Positions 34,405-43,486 are shown, numbered from the stretch's first letter. The stretch is 64,000 nucleotides of DNA from an uncultured Dorea sp. (GCA_910584095.1 CAJTYU010000012.1:16689-80688); one strand, 5' to 3'. Numbers and translations: made by a program. The notes: a model not told the origin generated them from the letters alone.

Positions 34405-34602
34405 TTAGAGATATGGTAATACTTTCTTCATATTCTTTACATTAGATGCGTCTGTGATCGTGGACTGTCTGAGGTTTCTCTTCCTCTTTGTAGACTTCTT
34501 TGTTAAGATATGGCTCTTATAAGCTTTATTTCTCTTTAATTTTCCTGTACCTGTTTTTTTGAAGCGCTTTGCAGCGGCTCTATTTGTTTTAATTTTTGGC
34601 AT
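34405..34602 (-). CDS. rpmI: 50S ribosomal protein L35
   Basis: A 65-residue very basic protein, starting MPKIKTNRAAAKRFKKTGTG and containing KAYKSHILTKKSTKRKRNLR. It belongs to the large ribosomal subunit. It sits between infC and rplT, the universal order of this operon. Confidence 0.97.
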   Translation of the reverse strand: MPKIKTNRAAAKRFKKTGTGKLKRNKAYKSHILTKKSTKRKRNLRQSTITDASNVKNMKKVLPYL

Positions 34603-34636
34603 GATTAGAATCCTCCTTGATTAGTATTTTATATTT

Positions 34637-35143
34637 TTAACGTTTTACAGTTAAAACCATGCTCATGTTACGTCCCTCGAGCTTCGGCGCTTTCTCAATC
34701 GATGCAATATCTTTGAGCGTCTCTGCAAAGTCGTCTAAAATATGCCTGCTCTGCTGTACATGCGCCATCTCTCTTCCTCTGAAACGTAAGGTAACTTTCA
34801 CTTTGTTCCCTTTCTCAAGGAACTTCTTTGCATTGTTAATCTTTGTATTCAAATCGTTCGTATCAATGTTCGGTGACATACGCACTTCTTTGATCTCCAC
34901 CGTCTTCTGCTTTTTCTTCGCTTCTTTTTCCTTACGGGTCTGTTCATACTTAAACTTGCCGTAATCAATAATCTTACATACCGGCGGCTGGGCCTTCGGG
35001 GCAATCTTAACCAAATCCAACTCTGCTTCCTGTGCGAGCTTCATAGCCTCCCTTGAAGACATAATACCAAGCTGTTCCCCACTTGCGCTGACAACACGTA
35101 CTTCTCTGTCCCTAATCTGCTCGTTAATCATTAAATCGCTAAT
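34637..35143 (-). CDS. infC: Translation initiation factor IF-3, AUU start codon
   Basis: A 168-residue IF-3, which keeps ribosomal subunits apart and checks the start codon. I place the start at ATT (35141-35143): GGAGGTG (35151-35157) ends 7 bases upstream, whereas the first ATG four codons later is 19 bases away. An AUU start is the conserved device by which IF-3 limits its own translation. The N domain has INEQIRDREVRVV and AQPPVCKIIDYGKFKYE; the C domain has VEIKEVRMSPNID and TLRFRGREMAH. It is first in the operon. Confidence 0.95.
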   Translation of the reverse strand: MSDLMINEQIRDREVRVVSASGEQLGIMSSREAMKLAQEAELDLVKIAPKAQPPVCKIIDYGKFKYEQTRKEKEAKKKQKTVEIKEVRMSPNIDTNDLNTKINNAKKFLEKGNKVKVTLRFRGREMAHVQQSRHILDDFAETLKDIASIEKAPKLEGRNMSMVLTVKR

Positions 35144-35157
35144 TGTAGTGCACCTCC

Positions 35158-35340
35158 ATCATAAACTCTTTTCATACATCGCCGTCTCGCGGCATAAAAT
35201 AAGTGAATAGCCATAGACCATCCACTTATATCTCTGCATAAATATACCACGATACGGTACATCTCTTACGCTTTCAATATCAAACCATAGTCGCCCGATT
35301 GCGCTGTGGTGAGAGCGGATACTCTACTTTCTTTTCTTCA
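35158..35340 (-). promoter_or_regulatory. infC operon leader (L20-type attenuation leader)
   Basis: A ~180-base untranslated leader precedes infC. It holds paired segments, including ATAAGTGGAT with ATTCACTTAT (about 35200-35230) followed by a TTTTAT run, and GCCG/CGGC flanking CGAGA close to the ribosome binding site. Firmicute infC-rpmI-rplT operons are controlled by L20 binding such leaders. I infer the same here; a covariance-model hit would confirm. Confidence 0.6.
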
Positions 35341-35350
35341 CACAATTTAT

Positions 35351-35379
35351 ACTCTAACATACTTTCCTGTGTAAGTCAA
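35351..35379 (-). promoter_or_regulatory. Promoter of infC-rpmI-rplT
   Basis: TTGACT (35374-35379) and TAGAGT (35351-35356) on the minus strand are separated by 17 bases, upstream of the structured leader. The region between here and the MATE gene stop at 35505 holds nothing else I can identify. Confidence 0.65.
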
Positions 35380-35504
35380 ATATTTTCTGCCTTATAACAG
35401 CTGTTTTTGTAACAAGTAATTCAGGAAGGGCTGAATTCTTTGGCTGAATTTACACATTTTTACGGACTTTACAGCAAGTGCAGAGTCCTGAGCTGAACTG
35501 CTGC

Positions 35505-36866
35505 TTATTTTTCCTGCATATCACGCATAATTTTCTTAAAGGTTATGAAAAACAGAACCGCCGTCGTAATAACCGAAATAATATCCGCAATCGGTTCTGC
35601 ACGGTAAATCCCCATAACCCCCATAAACTTTGGCAGTATAACCGCAAGAGGTATCAGCAGGATCACCTTTCTCAGAAGCGCGATAAACAGCGATACCTTC
35701 GCCTGCCCCAGCGCGAGAAATGTACTTTGGCAGGAGGACTGTATCCCAAAGATTGTAATCCCCAGAAAATATACCGGCATCACCCTACAGGTCAGACTGA
35801 TCAGTTCCTGATTATCTGTAAATATCCTTGCATAAATGCCCGGCCGTCCAACCGCGATGCCCGCAAGCAGAAACGTACCGATAAAACAAATCGTGATCAG
35901 CTTGATAAACGCTTCCTTCACTCTTGCCGCATTTCCCGCCCCGTAATTATAGCTTATGATCGGCTGGACGCCCTGCGCCACGCCCTGAATCGGAATCACG
36001 ATCAGCTGCATAACGCTGGTCATAATTGACATCGTTCCCACATACAGATCGCCGCCGTAATTCTGAAGCCCGGAATTTAAGGTAATACTTACCAAGCTCT
36101 CCGTGGACTGCATAATAAAAGGAGAGATCCCCAGCGAGGCAATCTGCTTTATAATTTCCGGACGGAATCTCATATTGGAAAACCTTAACCGGACTGCGCT
36201 TTTCTCCGACATCAGGAAGCGCACCACCCAGGCGGCGCTGAGCGCCTGAGAAAAAATCGTCGCAAGGGCAGCTCCCTTCACGCCCATCCGGAACACAAAA
36301 ATCAAAATCGGATCCAGCACAATATTGGTAACGGCTCCTATCAGCACGGAAAGCATAGCCGTTTTGGCCTTCCCCTGCCCGCTGATAAATGTATTCAGCC
36401 CTAGTGCATACTGTACAAAAACCGTTCCGATCAAATAGATGCCTATGTAATCCTTTGCATAAACGATAATATTATCGCTTGCACCAAAGGCATACAGTAT
36501 GGGCGTTTTAAACGCCTGAAAGAACAGCGTAAGCACGATGGAAAACACAAGCAGCATCCCGGCAGAATTACCCAGAATCTGCTCCGCTCCTTTATAATCC
36601 TTCCCTCCCAGCTTAATGGAAGCTAACGGCGCCCCTCCCATCCCGGCAAAAGCGCTGAACGCTGAAATCAGCATGATAATGGGAAACGTAACCCCTACGC
36701 CTGTAAGCGCCATGCTTCCATACCCTTCTATATGTCCTATGTACACTCTGTCTATAATATTATAGAGCAGATTAATCAACTGGGCCGCCACTGCCGGAAC
36801 CGACATACTGAGGATTAATTTCCCTATCGGCAGCGTCCCCATCCGTTCATCCTGCTTATCATTCAT
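35505..36866 (-). CDS. MATE-family multidrug/cation antiporter
   Basis: A 453-residue membrane protein with 12 predicted helices, in two homologous halves. Typical segments are VPAVAAQLINLLYNIIDRVYIG, GVGVTFPIIMLISAF, GLNTFISGQGKAKTAM and GVAQGVQPIISYNYGAG. It exchanges Na+ or H+ for drugs or other organic cations. The ATG at 36866 has CAGGTGATT upstream. It belongs to the MepA/NorM-like branch by pattern. No regulator gene adjoins. Substrate unknown. Confidence 0.92.
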   Translation of the reverse strand: MNDKQDERMGTLPIGKLILSMSVPAVAAQLINLLYNIIDRVYIGHIEGYGSMALTGVGVTFPIIMLISAFSAFAGMGGAPLASIKLGGKDYKGAEQILGNSAGMLLVFSIVLTLFFQAFKTPILYAFGASDNIIVYAKDYIGIYLIGTVFVQYALGLNTFISGQGKAKTAMLSVLIGAVTNIVLDPILIFVFRMGVKGAALATIFSQALSAAWVVRFLMSEKSAVRLRFSNMRFRPEIIKQIASLGISPFIMQSTESLVSITLNSGLQNYGGDLYVGTMSIMTSVMQLIVIPIQGVAQGVQPIISYNYGAGNAARVKEAFIKLITICFIGTFLLAGIAVGRPGIYARIFTDNQELISLTCRVMPVYFLGITIFGIQSSCQSTFLALGQAKVSLFIALLRKVILLIPLAVILPKFMGVMGIYRAEPIADIISVITTAVLFFITFKKIMRDMQEK

Positions 36867-37020
36867 ATCCAATCACCTGCGTTCTGCTTTAAAAACTTTC
36901 AATCGGCCAGTTTACTGATACAGCGGAAGCAATACTTAGTCTTCCCTGTACCAGTAACAATAGAAGATATTATATCAAACCTGTTTGCCGAATACAACCA
37001 AAAATCTCACTATTTATTTC

Positions 37021-38382
37021 CTAATTCTTGCTGATATACAGATAATTTCTCCCGGTCAGCGTCTTATTCAGACAGACGCTGCATAGAATCACCACAATTC
37101 CAGCCAGAAATCCGATCCAGTTAAAGAGCGCTGTCAGGATCAGCAGCTGCAGCCTCATAAACTTCAAGGCATAGCCCAGTTCAAAATTCGGCTGCGTATA
37201 ATTTGCCACCGCAACAAATGCCATGGCAAGCATAATTTCCGAATTAAACCAGCCGGAGGATACGGAAAATTCTCCCAACACCAGACCGGCAATCACACTG
37301 AGCGGAGTACTCAGCATGCTCGGCGTGTTCATTGCCGCAAGCCTCAGTCCGTCTATGGCCAGCTCAAGGATTAGAAGCTGCCAGATCAGCGGCACATTTA
37401 CCATATCCCGTACCACCACAAAAGTAAACATTTCCGGAAGCCACTTTAAATTCTGCATAAAAAGCAGGTACACCGGAGTCAGGAAAACAGTCAGAAATGC
37501 AATGATTCCTCTTGTTACTTTCAGATAAACCCCTGTAAGAGCCGGGAAATAATAGTCATTCGCCTCTTCAATGATATCGTATACCGACGTAGGAAGGATC
37601 ATGGCCGACGGCGAATTGTCCACCAATATCACGATTTTCCCTTCCAGAAGACAGGCAGCCGCCGTATCCGGCCGTTCCGTGAATTTAAACTTCGGGAAAG
37701 GATTAAACCATTTCCGCTTCATCAAGCATTCCGCAAGGCTCTGCTGGTTCATGGTCAAGGCGTCTGTCTGAATAGAATGCAGCTTATCCATCAGCTTTTT
37801 CAGCAGTTCCTGATCCACACGGTCAGACATGTAACAAACGGCCACGTCAGTTCTGGAGCTTTTTCCAACCTCCTTCATCTGCATGGTCAAATGGGGATCC
37901 CGGATTCTCCGCCGCATCAGCGCCGTATTAAATACGATGGTTTCCACAAACCCGTCTCTGGAACCCCGCAGGGACTTATCCTTATCCGGCTCCTCTACGC
38001 TTCTCGCCGGATAGGTTCTGCAGTCAATGACAATACATGCCTCATAACCGTCTATAAACAGACAGGTAGCTCCTGAGAGAACATTTCGAAAAATCTGGTC
38101 AAAGTCACTAAAAATATCAACCTCCACATAAGGGATACATTTTCTAGAAAATGCTGTCGCAGTGGACGGCATGTCCTCCTCGGTCACAGAAAAAAAAGAA
38201 TCCATCAATTTCAGCATGGACTCATCCTTCGTAAATCCGTCGATAAAATAAAAGACAGCGTCCCGGCCTCCGATGACGATATTGCGCTGTACAATATCAA
38301 AACTGTCCGCCACTGGAAGCGTCTCATTTATATATGCCTCATTTTCCTTCACGGAAGCCGAAACATTCCTGTATTCCTGCAT
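37021..38382 (-). CDS. GerA-family spore germination protein (SpoVAF/GerAA-like)
   Basis: A 453-residue protein. The soluble N domain (about 1-270) contains the family stretches GRDAVFYFIDGF and SGATCLFIDGYEACIVIDCRTYPAR, and the linker region has SLRGSRDGFVETIVFNTALMRRRIRDP. A C-terminal membrane domain of about five helices follows (PALTGVYLKVTRGIIAFLTVF, PLSVIAGLVLGEF). The start ATG at 38382 has GGAGG 7 bases upstream. GerA proteins form germinant receptor channels with B and C subunits; none is adjacent, so this resembles the orphan SpoVAF type. It shows that the organism carries sporulation genes. Confidence 0.92.
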   Translation of the reverse strand: MQEYRNVSASVKENEAYINETLPVADSFDIVQRNIVIGGRDAVFYFIDGFTKDESMLKLMDSFFSVTEEDMPSTATAFSRKCIPYVEVDIFSDFDQIFRNVLSGATCLFIDGYEACIVIDCRTYPARSVEEPDKDKSLRGSRDGFVETIVFNTALMRRRIRDPHLTMQMKEVGKSSRTDVAVCYMSDRVDQELLKKLMDKLHSIQTDALTMNQQSLAECLMKRKWFNPFPKFKFTERPDTAAACLLEGKIVILVDNSPSAMILPTSVYDIIEEANDYYFPALTGVYLKVTRGIIAFLTVFLTPVYLLFMQNLKWLPEMFTFVVVRDMVNVPLIWQLLILELAIDGLRLAAMNTPSMLSTPLSVIAGLVLGEFSVSSGWFNSEIMLAMAFVAVANYTQPNFELGYALKFMRLQLLILTALFNWIGFLAGIVVILCSVCLNKTLTGRNYLYISKN

Positions 38383-38469
38383 ATCCATTCCTCCATTCCT
38401 GTTTCCCATTCCATAGGTCAGCAGGTTCTGCACATGTTTTCATGGATAGCATATCCGGATACCGGAAAA

Positions 38470-38988
38470 TTATACGCCCGTTGTGCTTCCAAATCCGCCG
38501 TTTCTCTCCGTCTGCACATCGTCGTCCACGGTAATTCCGTATTCCACGAAAATACCCTGCATGAATCCAGTTCCGACTTTTAAATTTACCGTCTTTCTCT
38601 CATTGGTATCATTGGTAAGCTTCGCAAATATATGTCCTTCATTATCCGAATGAAAATAATCGCTGTCAATGATCCCTACTGTATTATTCAGCTGTAGTCG
38701 GTATTTAAAACCAAGGCCGCTTCTCGGATAACACTGAAGCACCCATTCCTCCTCCATGCGCACACGGATTCCGGTAGGGATCTTCACGGTCTTTCCCGGT
38801 TCCACCGTCATATCTGCCGGTATATAAAAATCATATCCCGCCGAGCCCGCCGTTGCCCGCTTTGGGAGTTTTATGCCGTCATAAATCTGTCTTAATTCCT
38901 CTTCTTCTGCCTCTCCAAAGGTATCCTTCCAGTCTTCTGCAAACTGCCCGAAACTCACTTTATAAAACTTGGCGATCCTTTTTGCCAT
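38470..38988 (-). CDS. dut: dUTP diphosphatase (trimeric dUTPase family)
   Basis: A 172-residue protein with all five dUTPase motifs: AGSAGYDFYI (I), YPRSGLGFKY (II), NTVGIIDSDYF (III), the FVEYG block and ERNGGFGSTTGV (V, nucleotide lid). It removes dUTP and supplies dUMP. The ATG at 38988 has AGAGGTGG 5 bases before it. Compared with short dUTPases it has an N-terminal ~30-residue addition (KRIAKFYKVSFGQFAEDW) of unknown role. dCTP deaminase-like activity is less likely given motif III. Confidence 0.9.
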   Translation of the reverse strand: MAKRIAKFYKVSFGQFAEDWKDTFGEAEEEELRQIYDGIKLPKRATAGSAGYDFYIPADMTVEPGKTVKIPTGIRVRMEEEWVLQCYPRSGLGFKYRLQLNNTVGIIDSDYFHSDNEGHIFAKLTNDTNERKTVNLKVGTGFMQGIFVEYGITVDDDVQTERNGGFGSTTGV

Positions 38989-39015
38989 TCCAGCCACCTC
39001 TTTCTTATATAAATT

Positions 39016-39038
39016 AGACAGGGATGTTCTCCCTGTCT
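39016..39038. terminator. Perfect hairpin between agcS and dut
   Basis: AGACAGGGA (39016-39024) and TCCCTGTCT (39030-39038) pair perfectly around 5 bases. It lies 40 bases past the symporter stop. The following minus-strand sequence is AT-rich but lacks a solid T run, so termination may be partial. Confidence 0.55.
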
Positions 39039-39078
39039 GTAAGTATAGCAACTCGAATTACCGCATTCAATACTGATT

Positions 39079-40458
39079 TTATTTGTTAATTACCCGATCC
39101 TGATAATCAAAGCATTCTTTTGCAATCACATTGCTAAGTACAAGCAGGCAGACCAGATTCGGAATCGCCATCATACCGTTGAAGGTGTCCGAAATATCCC
39201 ACACCATCTGAAGCTGGGTTGTCGCTCCAACAAATACGATTAGGGAAAAGAAAATCCGGTACAAAGTATTCAGCTTTGTAGAACCGGCAAGATACTCCAG
39301 CGATTTCTCCCCATAATATTCCCAGCCAAGGATCGTAGAGAACGCAAACAAAGTGATTCCTATCGTTACCAGCCATCCCCCAAAGGTTCCAAGCCCGGTC
39401 TGGAAAGCGGCGATCGTTAAGTTGGCCCCGGTAAGAGCCTCCCCGGTAGTCGGATCGATCTGCCCCAGCATTCCGGATGAAGCAATGGAAAGCCCCGTCA
39501 TAGAACATACCACGATCGTATCAAAAAACGTTCCGGTCATATTAATATAGCCCTGTCTGGACGGATGATCCGTCTTAGCCGCCGCAGCGGCGATCGGAGC
39601 CGAACCTAGACCCGCCTCGTTGGAGAACACGCCTCTGGCAACGCCCCAACGCATCGCATTGGCGATCACAGTACCCGCAGCGCCGCCGCCCATAGCCTCA
39701 AAATTAAACGCCATACGAAAGATCTGCGCCAGCCCCGCCGGAACATTACCGATATTCAGCACGATTACTACAAAGCCAGCCACAAAATACAGCACTGCCA
39801 TAAAAGGCACAACCACGGAACAGACCCGGCCAATACTCTGGATTCCTCCCACCAGCACCAGAAGCGCGGCAAGCGTCAGCACGGCGCCCGTGATCCATGT
39901 CGGAACGCCAAAAGTAGTCTGTACCGCCCCTGAAATGGAATTTCCCTGCGTCAGATTCCCGATACCGAAAGATGCCAGTACCGCAAACGACGCAAATGCA
40001 ACGGCAAAAAATTTGCCAAGACTCTTGTTCTTAAACCCATTCTGCATCGCATACATGGGTCCCCCGGCCATCTCTCCCCTGTCGTTCTTCTGGCGGTACT
40101 TTACGGCCAGCACACTTTCGCCGTACTTAGTAGAAAGCCCAAATAAGGCGCTGATCCACATCCAGACAATCGCTCCCGGCCCTCCCAGGACCATAGCCGT
40201 TGCAACGCCGACAATATTACCGGTTCCAATGGTAGCCGCAAGCGCTGTCATCAGGGATTGAAACGGCGTGATATCTCCTTCGTCTCCCACATTCTTCTCC
40301 TGTTTTGTAAACACCTGCTTCAGCGCGTAGCCAAGATTCCTCCATGGCAGAAACTTCAGGCGGACTGTAAGAAATACTCCCGTCCCCACCAGAAGCACCA
40401 GCATGACCGGCCCCCACACGAATCCGTTAACCTTCGATAAAATATCCGCAAAACTCAT
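39079..40458 (-). CDS. Sodium:alanine/glycine symporter, AgcS family
   Basis: A 459-residue, ~11-helix importer of small neutral amino acids with Na+. Family signatures are PFQSLMTALAATIGTGNIVGVATA near residues 63-86, YGESVLAVKYR, GGPMYAMQNG and RGVFSNEAGLGSAPIAAAAAKT near 270-290. The ATG follows an AAGGAGAGAGA site. It is monocistronic by context, with the metA-side terminator upstream and a hairpin downstream. Confidence 0.95.
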   Translation of the reverse strand: MSFADILSKVNGFVWGPVMLVLLVGTGVFLTVRLKFLPWRNLGYALKQVFTKQEKNVGDEGDITPFQSLMTALAATIGTGNIVGVATAMVLGGPGAIVWMWISALFGLSTKYGESVLAVKYRQKNDRGEMAGGPMYAMQNGFKNKSLGKFFAVAFASFAVLASFGIGNLTQGNSISGAVQTTFGVPTWITGAVLTLAALLVLVGGIQSIGRVCSVVVPFMAVLYFVAGFVVIVLNIGNVPAGLAQIFRMAFNFEAMGGGAAGTVIANAMRWGVARGVFSNEAGLGSAPIAAAAAKTDHPSRQGYINMTGTFFDTIVVCSMTGLSIASSGMLGQIDPTTGEALTGANLTIAAFQTGLGTFGGWLVTIGITLFAFSTILGWEYYGEKSLEYLAGSTKLNTLYRIFFSLIVFVGATTQLQMVWDISDTFNGMMAIPNLVCLLVLSNVIAKECFDYQDRVINK

Positions 40459-40591
40459 AATCTCTCTCCTTCCATTTTAAACGTCAAAACCTTTTGCATT
40501 CTCAGTCTCTGCCAGACTGCATTCTGACATGAATTTATTCATTTCCCAAGTAAAAAAAAGTTTTTCCGTCATTCCCCATAAAAACACGAAA

Positions 40592-40618
40592 ACTCCGAAG
40601 CATTTCCCGCTTCGGAGT
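40592..40618 (-). terminator. Terminator after metA
   Basis: ACTCCGAAGC (40592-40601) and GCTTCGGAGT (40609-40618) form a perfect 10-base stem with a 7-base loop. On the minus strand T-rich sequence follows. It lies about 100 bases past the metA stop and 130 bases before the symporter start. Confidence 0.85.
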
Positions 40619-40714
40619 CTTTCTATATGGATTTGCATTGACTTGGTTATCATAACATAGATAATACGAATATGCAAGTATAAAATCCAATTGTTGATTA
40701 GGTGTAAAGCCTTA

Positions 40715-41647
40715 TTATGAGGATGCAGGAAACGGCGTTCCATACAGCGCGTAAGGCGTCACTTGGTAAACATAATAATTAACCCAATTCGTATAAAGAT
40801 TATTTGCTGTCGCCCTCCAAGTCAGCAGCGGCTTATTCGCCGGATCATCCTCCGGATAATAATTCTTCGGAAGATCAATCTCCAGCCCCTTCTCCAGATC
40901 TCTTTTGTATTCTCCGTCCAGCGTCACCCTGTCATATTCAGGATGTCCCATGACAAATATCTGCCGTCCTCCCTCTGCCATTGCCAGAAACAGCCCCACT
41001 TCCTCTGATTCAGCCAGAATAGTAAGCCTCTCATCCTTTCTCAGCTTCTCAATCGGTACGTCGGTATGCCTTGAATGAGGCGCCAAAAATACATCGTCAA
41101 ATCCTCGCACCAGCGGAATCTTGCGGTTCAGCACCCGGTGCCGGAATACCCCGAAGAGCTTATGCGGCATCTGCACCTTATTGATTCCATAGTGATAATA
41201 AAGCGCCGCCTGCGCTCCCCAGCACAAATGAAGGGTAGAGGTTACATTGATCTTTGTCCATTCCATAATCTCCTTAAGCTCCTCCCAGTAATCCACCTCT
41301 TCAAAGGGCATCTGCTCCACCGGAGCGCCCGTAATAATAAAACCGTCAAACTTGCGCTCCTTAATCTCATAAAACGGCTGGTAGAATTGGTTAATATGGC
41401 TGGTAGACGTGTTCTTTGCCACATGGCTGGACACATTTACAAAGGTTACGTCTATCTGAAGCGGCGTATTGGATAAAGACCGGAGTATCTGAAGCTCTGT
41501 GTCCTCCTTTAAAGGCATCAGATTCAGCAGTCCGATCTGGATCGGACGGATATCCTGGTGCATCGCCCGGTGTTCATCCATCACAAATATATTTTCATGT
41601 TCCAGTATTTCTTTGACCGGTAAATTATTCTGTACTCGAATCGGCAT
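40715..41647 (-). CDS. metAA: Homoserine O-acetyltransferase (MetA/MetAA family)
   Basis: A 310-residue first-step enzyme of methionine synthesis from homoserine. The catalytic Cys142 lies in LHLCWGAQAALYYHYG; the His/Glu partners are in MGHPEYDR. Residue 111, which sets acyl-CoA choice in this family, is Glu (TGAPVEQMPF) as in the acetyl-CoA-using Bacillus cereus enzyme, rather than the Gly of succinyl-using E. coli MetA. I therefore call it an acetyltransferase despite the common succinyltransferase label. AGAAGGA precedes the ATG. No S-box or methionine T-box is seen in the short upstream gap (28 bases from the AI-2E family gene), so it may be read through from that gene. Confidence 0.93.
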   Translation of the reverse strand: MPIRVQNNLPVKEILEHENIFVMDEHRAMHQDIRPIQIGLLNLMPLKEDTELQILRSLSNTPLQIDVTFVNVSSHVAKNTSTSHINQFYQPFYEIKERKFDGFIITGAPVEQMPFEEVDYWEELKEIMEWTKINVTSTLHLCWGAQAALYYHYGINKVQMPHKLFGVFRHRVLNRKIPLVRGFDDVFLAPHSRHTDVPIEKLRKDERLTILAESEEVGLFLAMAEGGRQIFVMGHPEYDRVTLDGEYKRDLEKGLEIDLPKNYYPEDDPANKPLLTWRATANNLYTNWVNYYVYQVTPYALYGTPFPASS

Positions 41648-41675
41648 AATTTATTTCCTTCTTTCTATTATTTTC

Positions 41676-43061
41676 TTAGTTTTCAGGATTTTCATCCCCA
41701 TCCTTTTCCTCTTCTGCCTGTCTCTGTTTCTTCTCCAGCGTTTCTTTTGAAATTACATATTTTCCAGTATCGTCTACAAAACTGAACTCATCGTAAAATT
41801 CTGTAGCCTCCGGCAGATTTTTGGAATGAAGCCTGCCGTTGATCAACATCTGAATGATATAATAAACAACCGCAAATGTAGGAACTCCCAAAAGCATTCC
41901 CACAAATCCAAACATTCCTCCGCCCAGAAGAATTGCAAATATGACCCAGAAAGAGGACAGCCCGGTAGAACTCCCCAAAATCTTTGGTCCGATAAAATTA
42001 CCGTCAAGCTGCTGCAATACAAGAATAAAAATCAGAAAATATAATCCCTTCATCGGGTCATCTAATATGATCAATATAGCGCTTGGAATTGCGCCAATAT
42101 ACGGACCAAAAAACGGAATCACATTCGTCACGCCCACGATCACGCTGACCAGAAGAATATAGGGCATATTCAGTACAGTCAGTCCCAAAAAACACAGAAC
42201 CCCGATAATTGCAGAATCTATAATTTTTCCAACTAAAAATCCGCCGAATATCTCATTCGCTTTCTGAGTAACATGCAGCACAATATTAGCATGACGAGAA
42301 TTAAAAAGAGCATATGTAAGCTTTTTTCCCTGCTTTCCAAACATTTCCTTGCTGTACAATATATAAATTGATACAATAATGCCGATCAGAGCGTTTACAA
42401 TTTCGCCGACAAAGTCGATCACACCCGTTGTCAGCAGCGTCATAATGTCGTTAGCCTGACGGAAGAAATTATTTCTCAGCCAATTCTGGAACGTATCCGT
42501 TGCCTGTTCCACAAAAGTCCGAACCATAACTCCGATATTAGAATCCGTCTTCACAATTTCATTCAGGCCATCCATTAATTCATTGATCTGTCTTGGAAGT
42601 GTGAACACCAAACTCCTGATGCTTTGGTACAGTTCCGGTATCAGCATATTAAACAATCCTGCAATCACCGCGCCCAGAATAACGATCGCCAGTCCAATTC
42701 CTGCCGTTCTGGACAGCTTCTCCGCCTTCTCTCTGTTCTTCGTTTGTTTCTCCAGCATAGGAATCAGTATTGCATCCATCTGCTTTACAATAGGATTCAG
42801 CAGAAACGCGATTAACGAGCCGTATAGAAACGGTTTCAGCACATCGACTGCCTTTGCAAAAATGCCGGAAATATCCGTAAGCCGCAGTAATGCAAAATAA
42901 AACACAATTCCTGCCGCAACCACTACAAGATACGTCATACACTTGCCGAGTTCCCTTCGAAACCTGGAAGGACTTTGGTTTCCAAGCGTCGGCCTATTGC
43001 TGTAATATCCCTCCGGCGTCTCCTCCGCCTTATCTTTATTTTTCCTTTTTTCTTCTTCCAT
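41676..43061 (-). CDS. AI-2E family transporter (PerM/YdbO-like permease)
   Basis: A 461-residue membrane protein of the AI-2 exporter superfamily. A charged N terminus (1-45) is followed by about eight helices. Family parts include PFLYGSLIAFLLNPIV, the FVGEIVNALIGIIVSIYILYSKE segment, GVTNVIPFFGPYIGAIPSAI and GGGMFGFVGMLLGVP. The ATG at 43061 has CAGGAGTG upstream. The long acidic C-terminal tail is cytoplasmic. Members transport diverse ions or small molecules, so autoinducer export is not implied. Confidence 0.9.
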   Translation of the reverse strand: MEEEKRKNKDKAEETPEGYYSNRPTLGNQSPSRFRRELGKCMTYLVVVAAGIVFYFALLRLTDISGIFAKAVDVLKPFLYGSLIAFLLNPIVKQMDAILIPMLEKQTKNREKAEKLSRTAGIGLAIVILGAVIAGLFNMLIPELYQSIRSLVFTLPRQINELMDGLNEIVKTDSNIGVMVRTFVEQATDTFQNWLRNNFFRQANDIMTLLTTGVIDFVGEIVNALIGIIVSIYILYSKEMFGKQGKKLTYALFNSRHANIVLHVTQKANEIFGGFLVGKIIDSAIIGVLCFLGLTVLNMPYILLVSVIVGVTNVIPFFGPYIGAIPSAILIILDDPMKGLYFLIFILVLQQLDGNFIGPKILGSSTGLSSFWVIFAILLGGGMFGFVGMLLGVPTFAVVYYIIQMLINGRLHSKNLPEATEFYDEFSFVDDTGKYVISKETLEKKQRQAEEEKDGDENPEN

Positions 43062-43112
43062 TCTAAACACTCCTGCTACATTCATCAATTTTACTATCGC
43101 CTAGTATAGCAT

Positions 43113-43152
43113 AAAAATAAGGATACAGCAAACCTATTTGCCGCATCCTTAT
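43113..43152 (-). terminator. Terminator after the DUF1540 gene
   Basis: ATAAGGAT (43117-43124) and ATCCTTAT (43145-43152) close a hairpin whose inner GCAAA/TTTGC also pairs. On the minus strand a T5 run follows. It lies about 20 bases past the DUF1540 stop. Confidence 0.8.
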
Positions 43153-43171
43153 CCCCACAGCTACATTCCGC

Positions 43172-43486
43172 CTAACAGCATGTAAAGGTCGCGCATTCTG
43201 TCTCCCTACACTGACAGGCATTGCTTCCCTCTACGCTGATCTTGCCAGCATGGCACTGGCATTCGTCATTATACATACAGTCCACTGCTTCACAATCAAT
43301 CCTGCTGGTCGGGGAAGCTTCTCCTACAACATTGCTGTAGGAATCGCCCTTCCGCTCTACGAAACTGTCGCAGCAAGTCTCGGCCGCACGCTTTGCTCTG
43401 TCTCCTCCAACCTGAATCTTATCCAGTTCACAATAAAACTCTTTATTATGAGCGCAGGTCTGTACTGTACATTTTAATTCCGGCAT
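43172..43486 (-). CDS. DUF1540 cysteine-rich protein (two repeats)
   Basis: A 104-residue protein made of two copies of the DUF1540 Cys module: first LKCTVQTCAHNKEFYCELDK, second IDCEAVDCMYNDECQCHAGK. Each is followed by a short CC or CxC segment, giving more than a dozen Cys residues. The pattern suggests metal (zinc or Fe-S) binding. AAGGAGGTATC precedes the ATG. DUF1540 proteins are common in spore-forming Clostridia; their role is unknown. It has its own terminator. Confidence 0.88.
   Translation of the reverse strand: MPELKCTVQTCAHNKEFYCELDKIQVGGDRAKRAAETCCDSFVERKGDSYSNVVGEASPTSRIDCEAVDCMYNDECQCHAGKISVEGSNACQCRETECATFTCC

Noticed and set aside
40477..40560. Possible leader peptide MNKFMSECSLAETENAKGFDV before agcS
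   Set aside because: Weak ribosome binding site, no attenuator hairpin or repeated regulatory codons, and it shares a frame that also runs through the metA terminator.
43062..43111. Possible regulatory element between the AI-2E family gene and the DUF1540 terminator
   Set aside because: No dyad, promoter or conserved motif seen; ordinary spacer.
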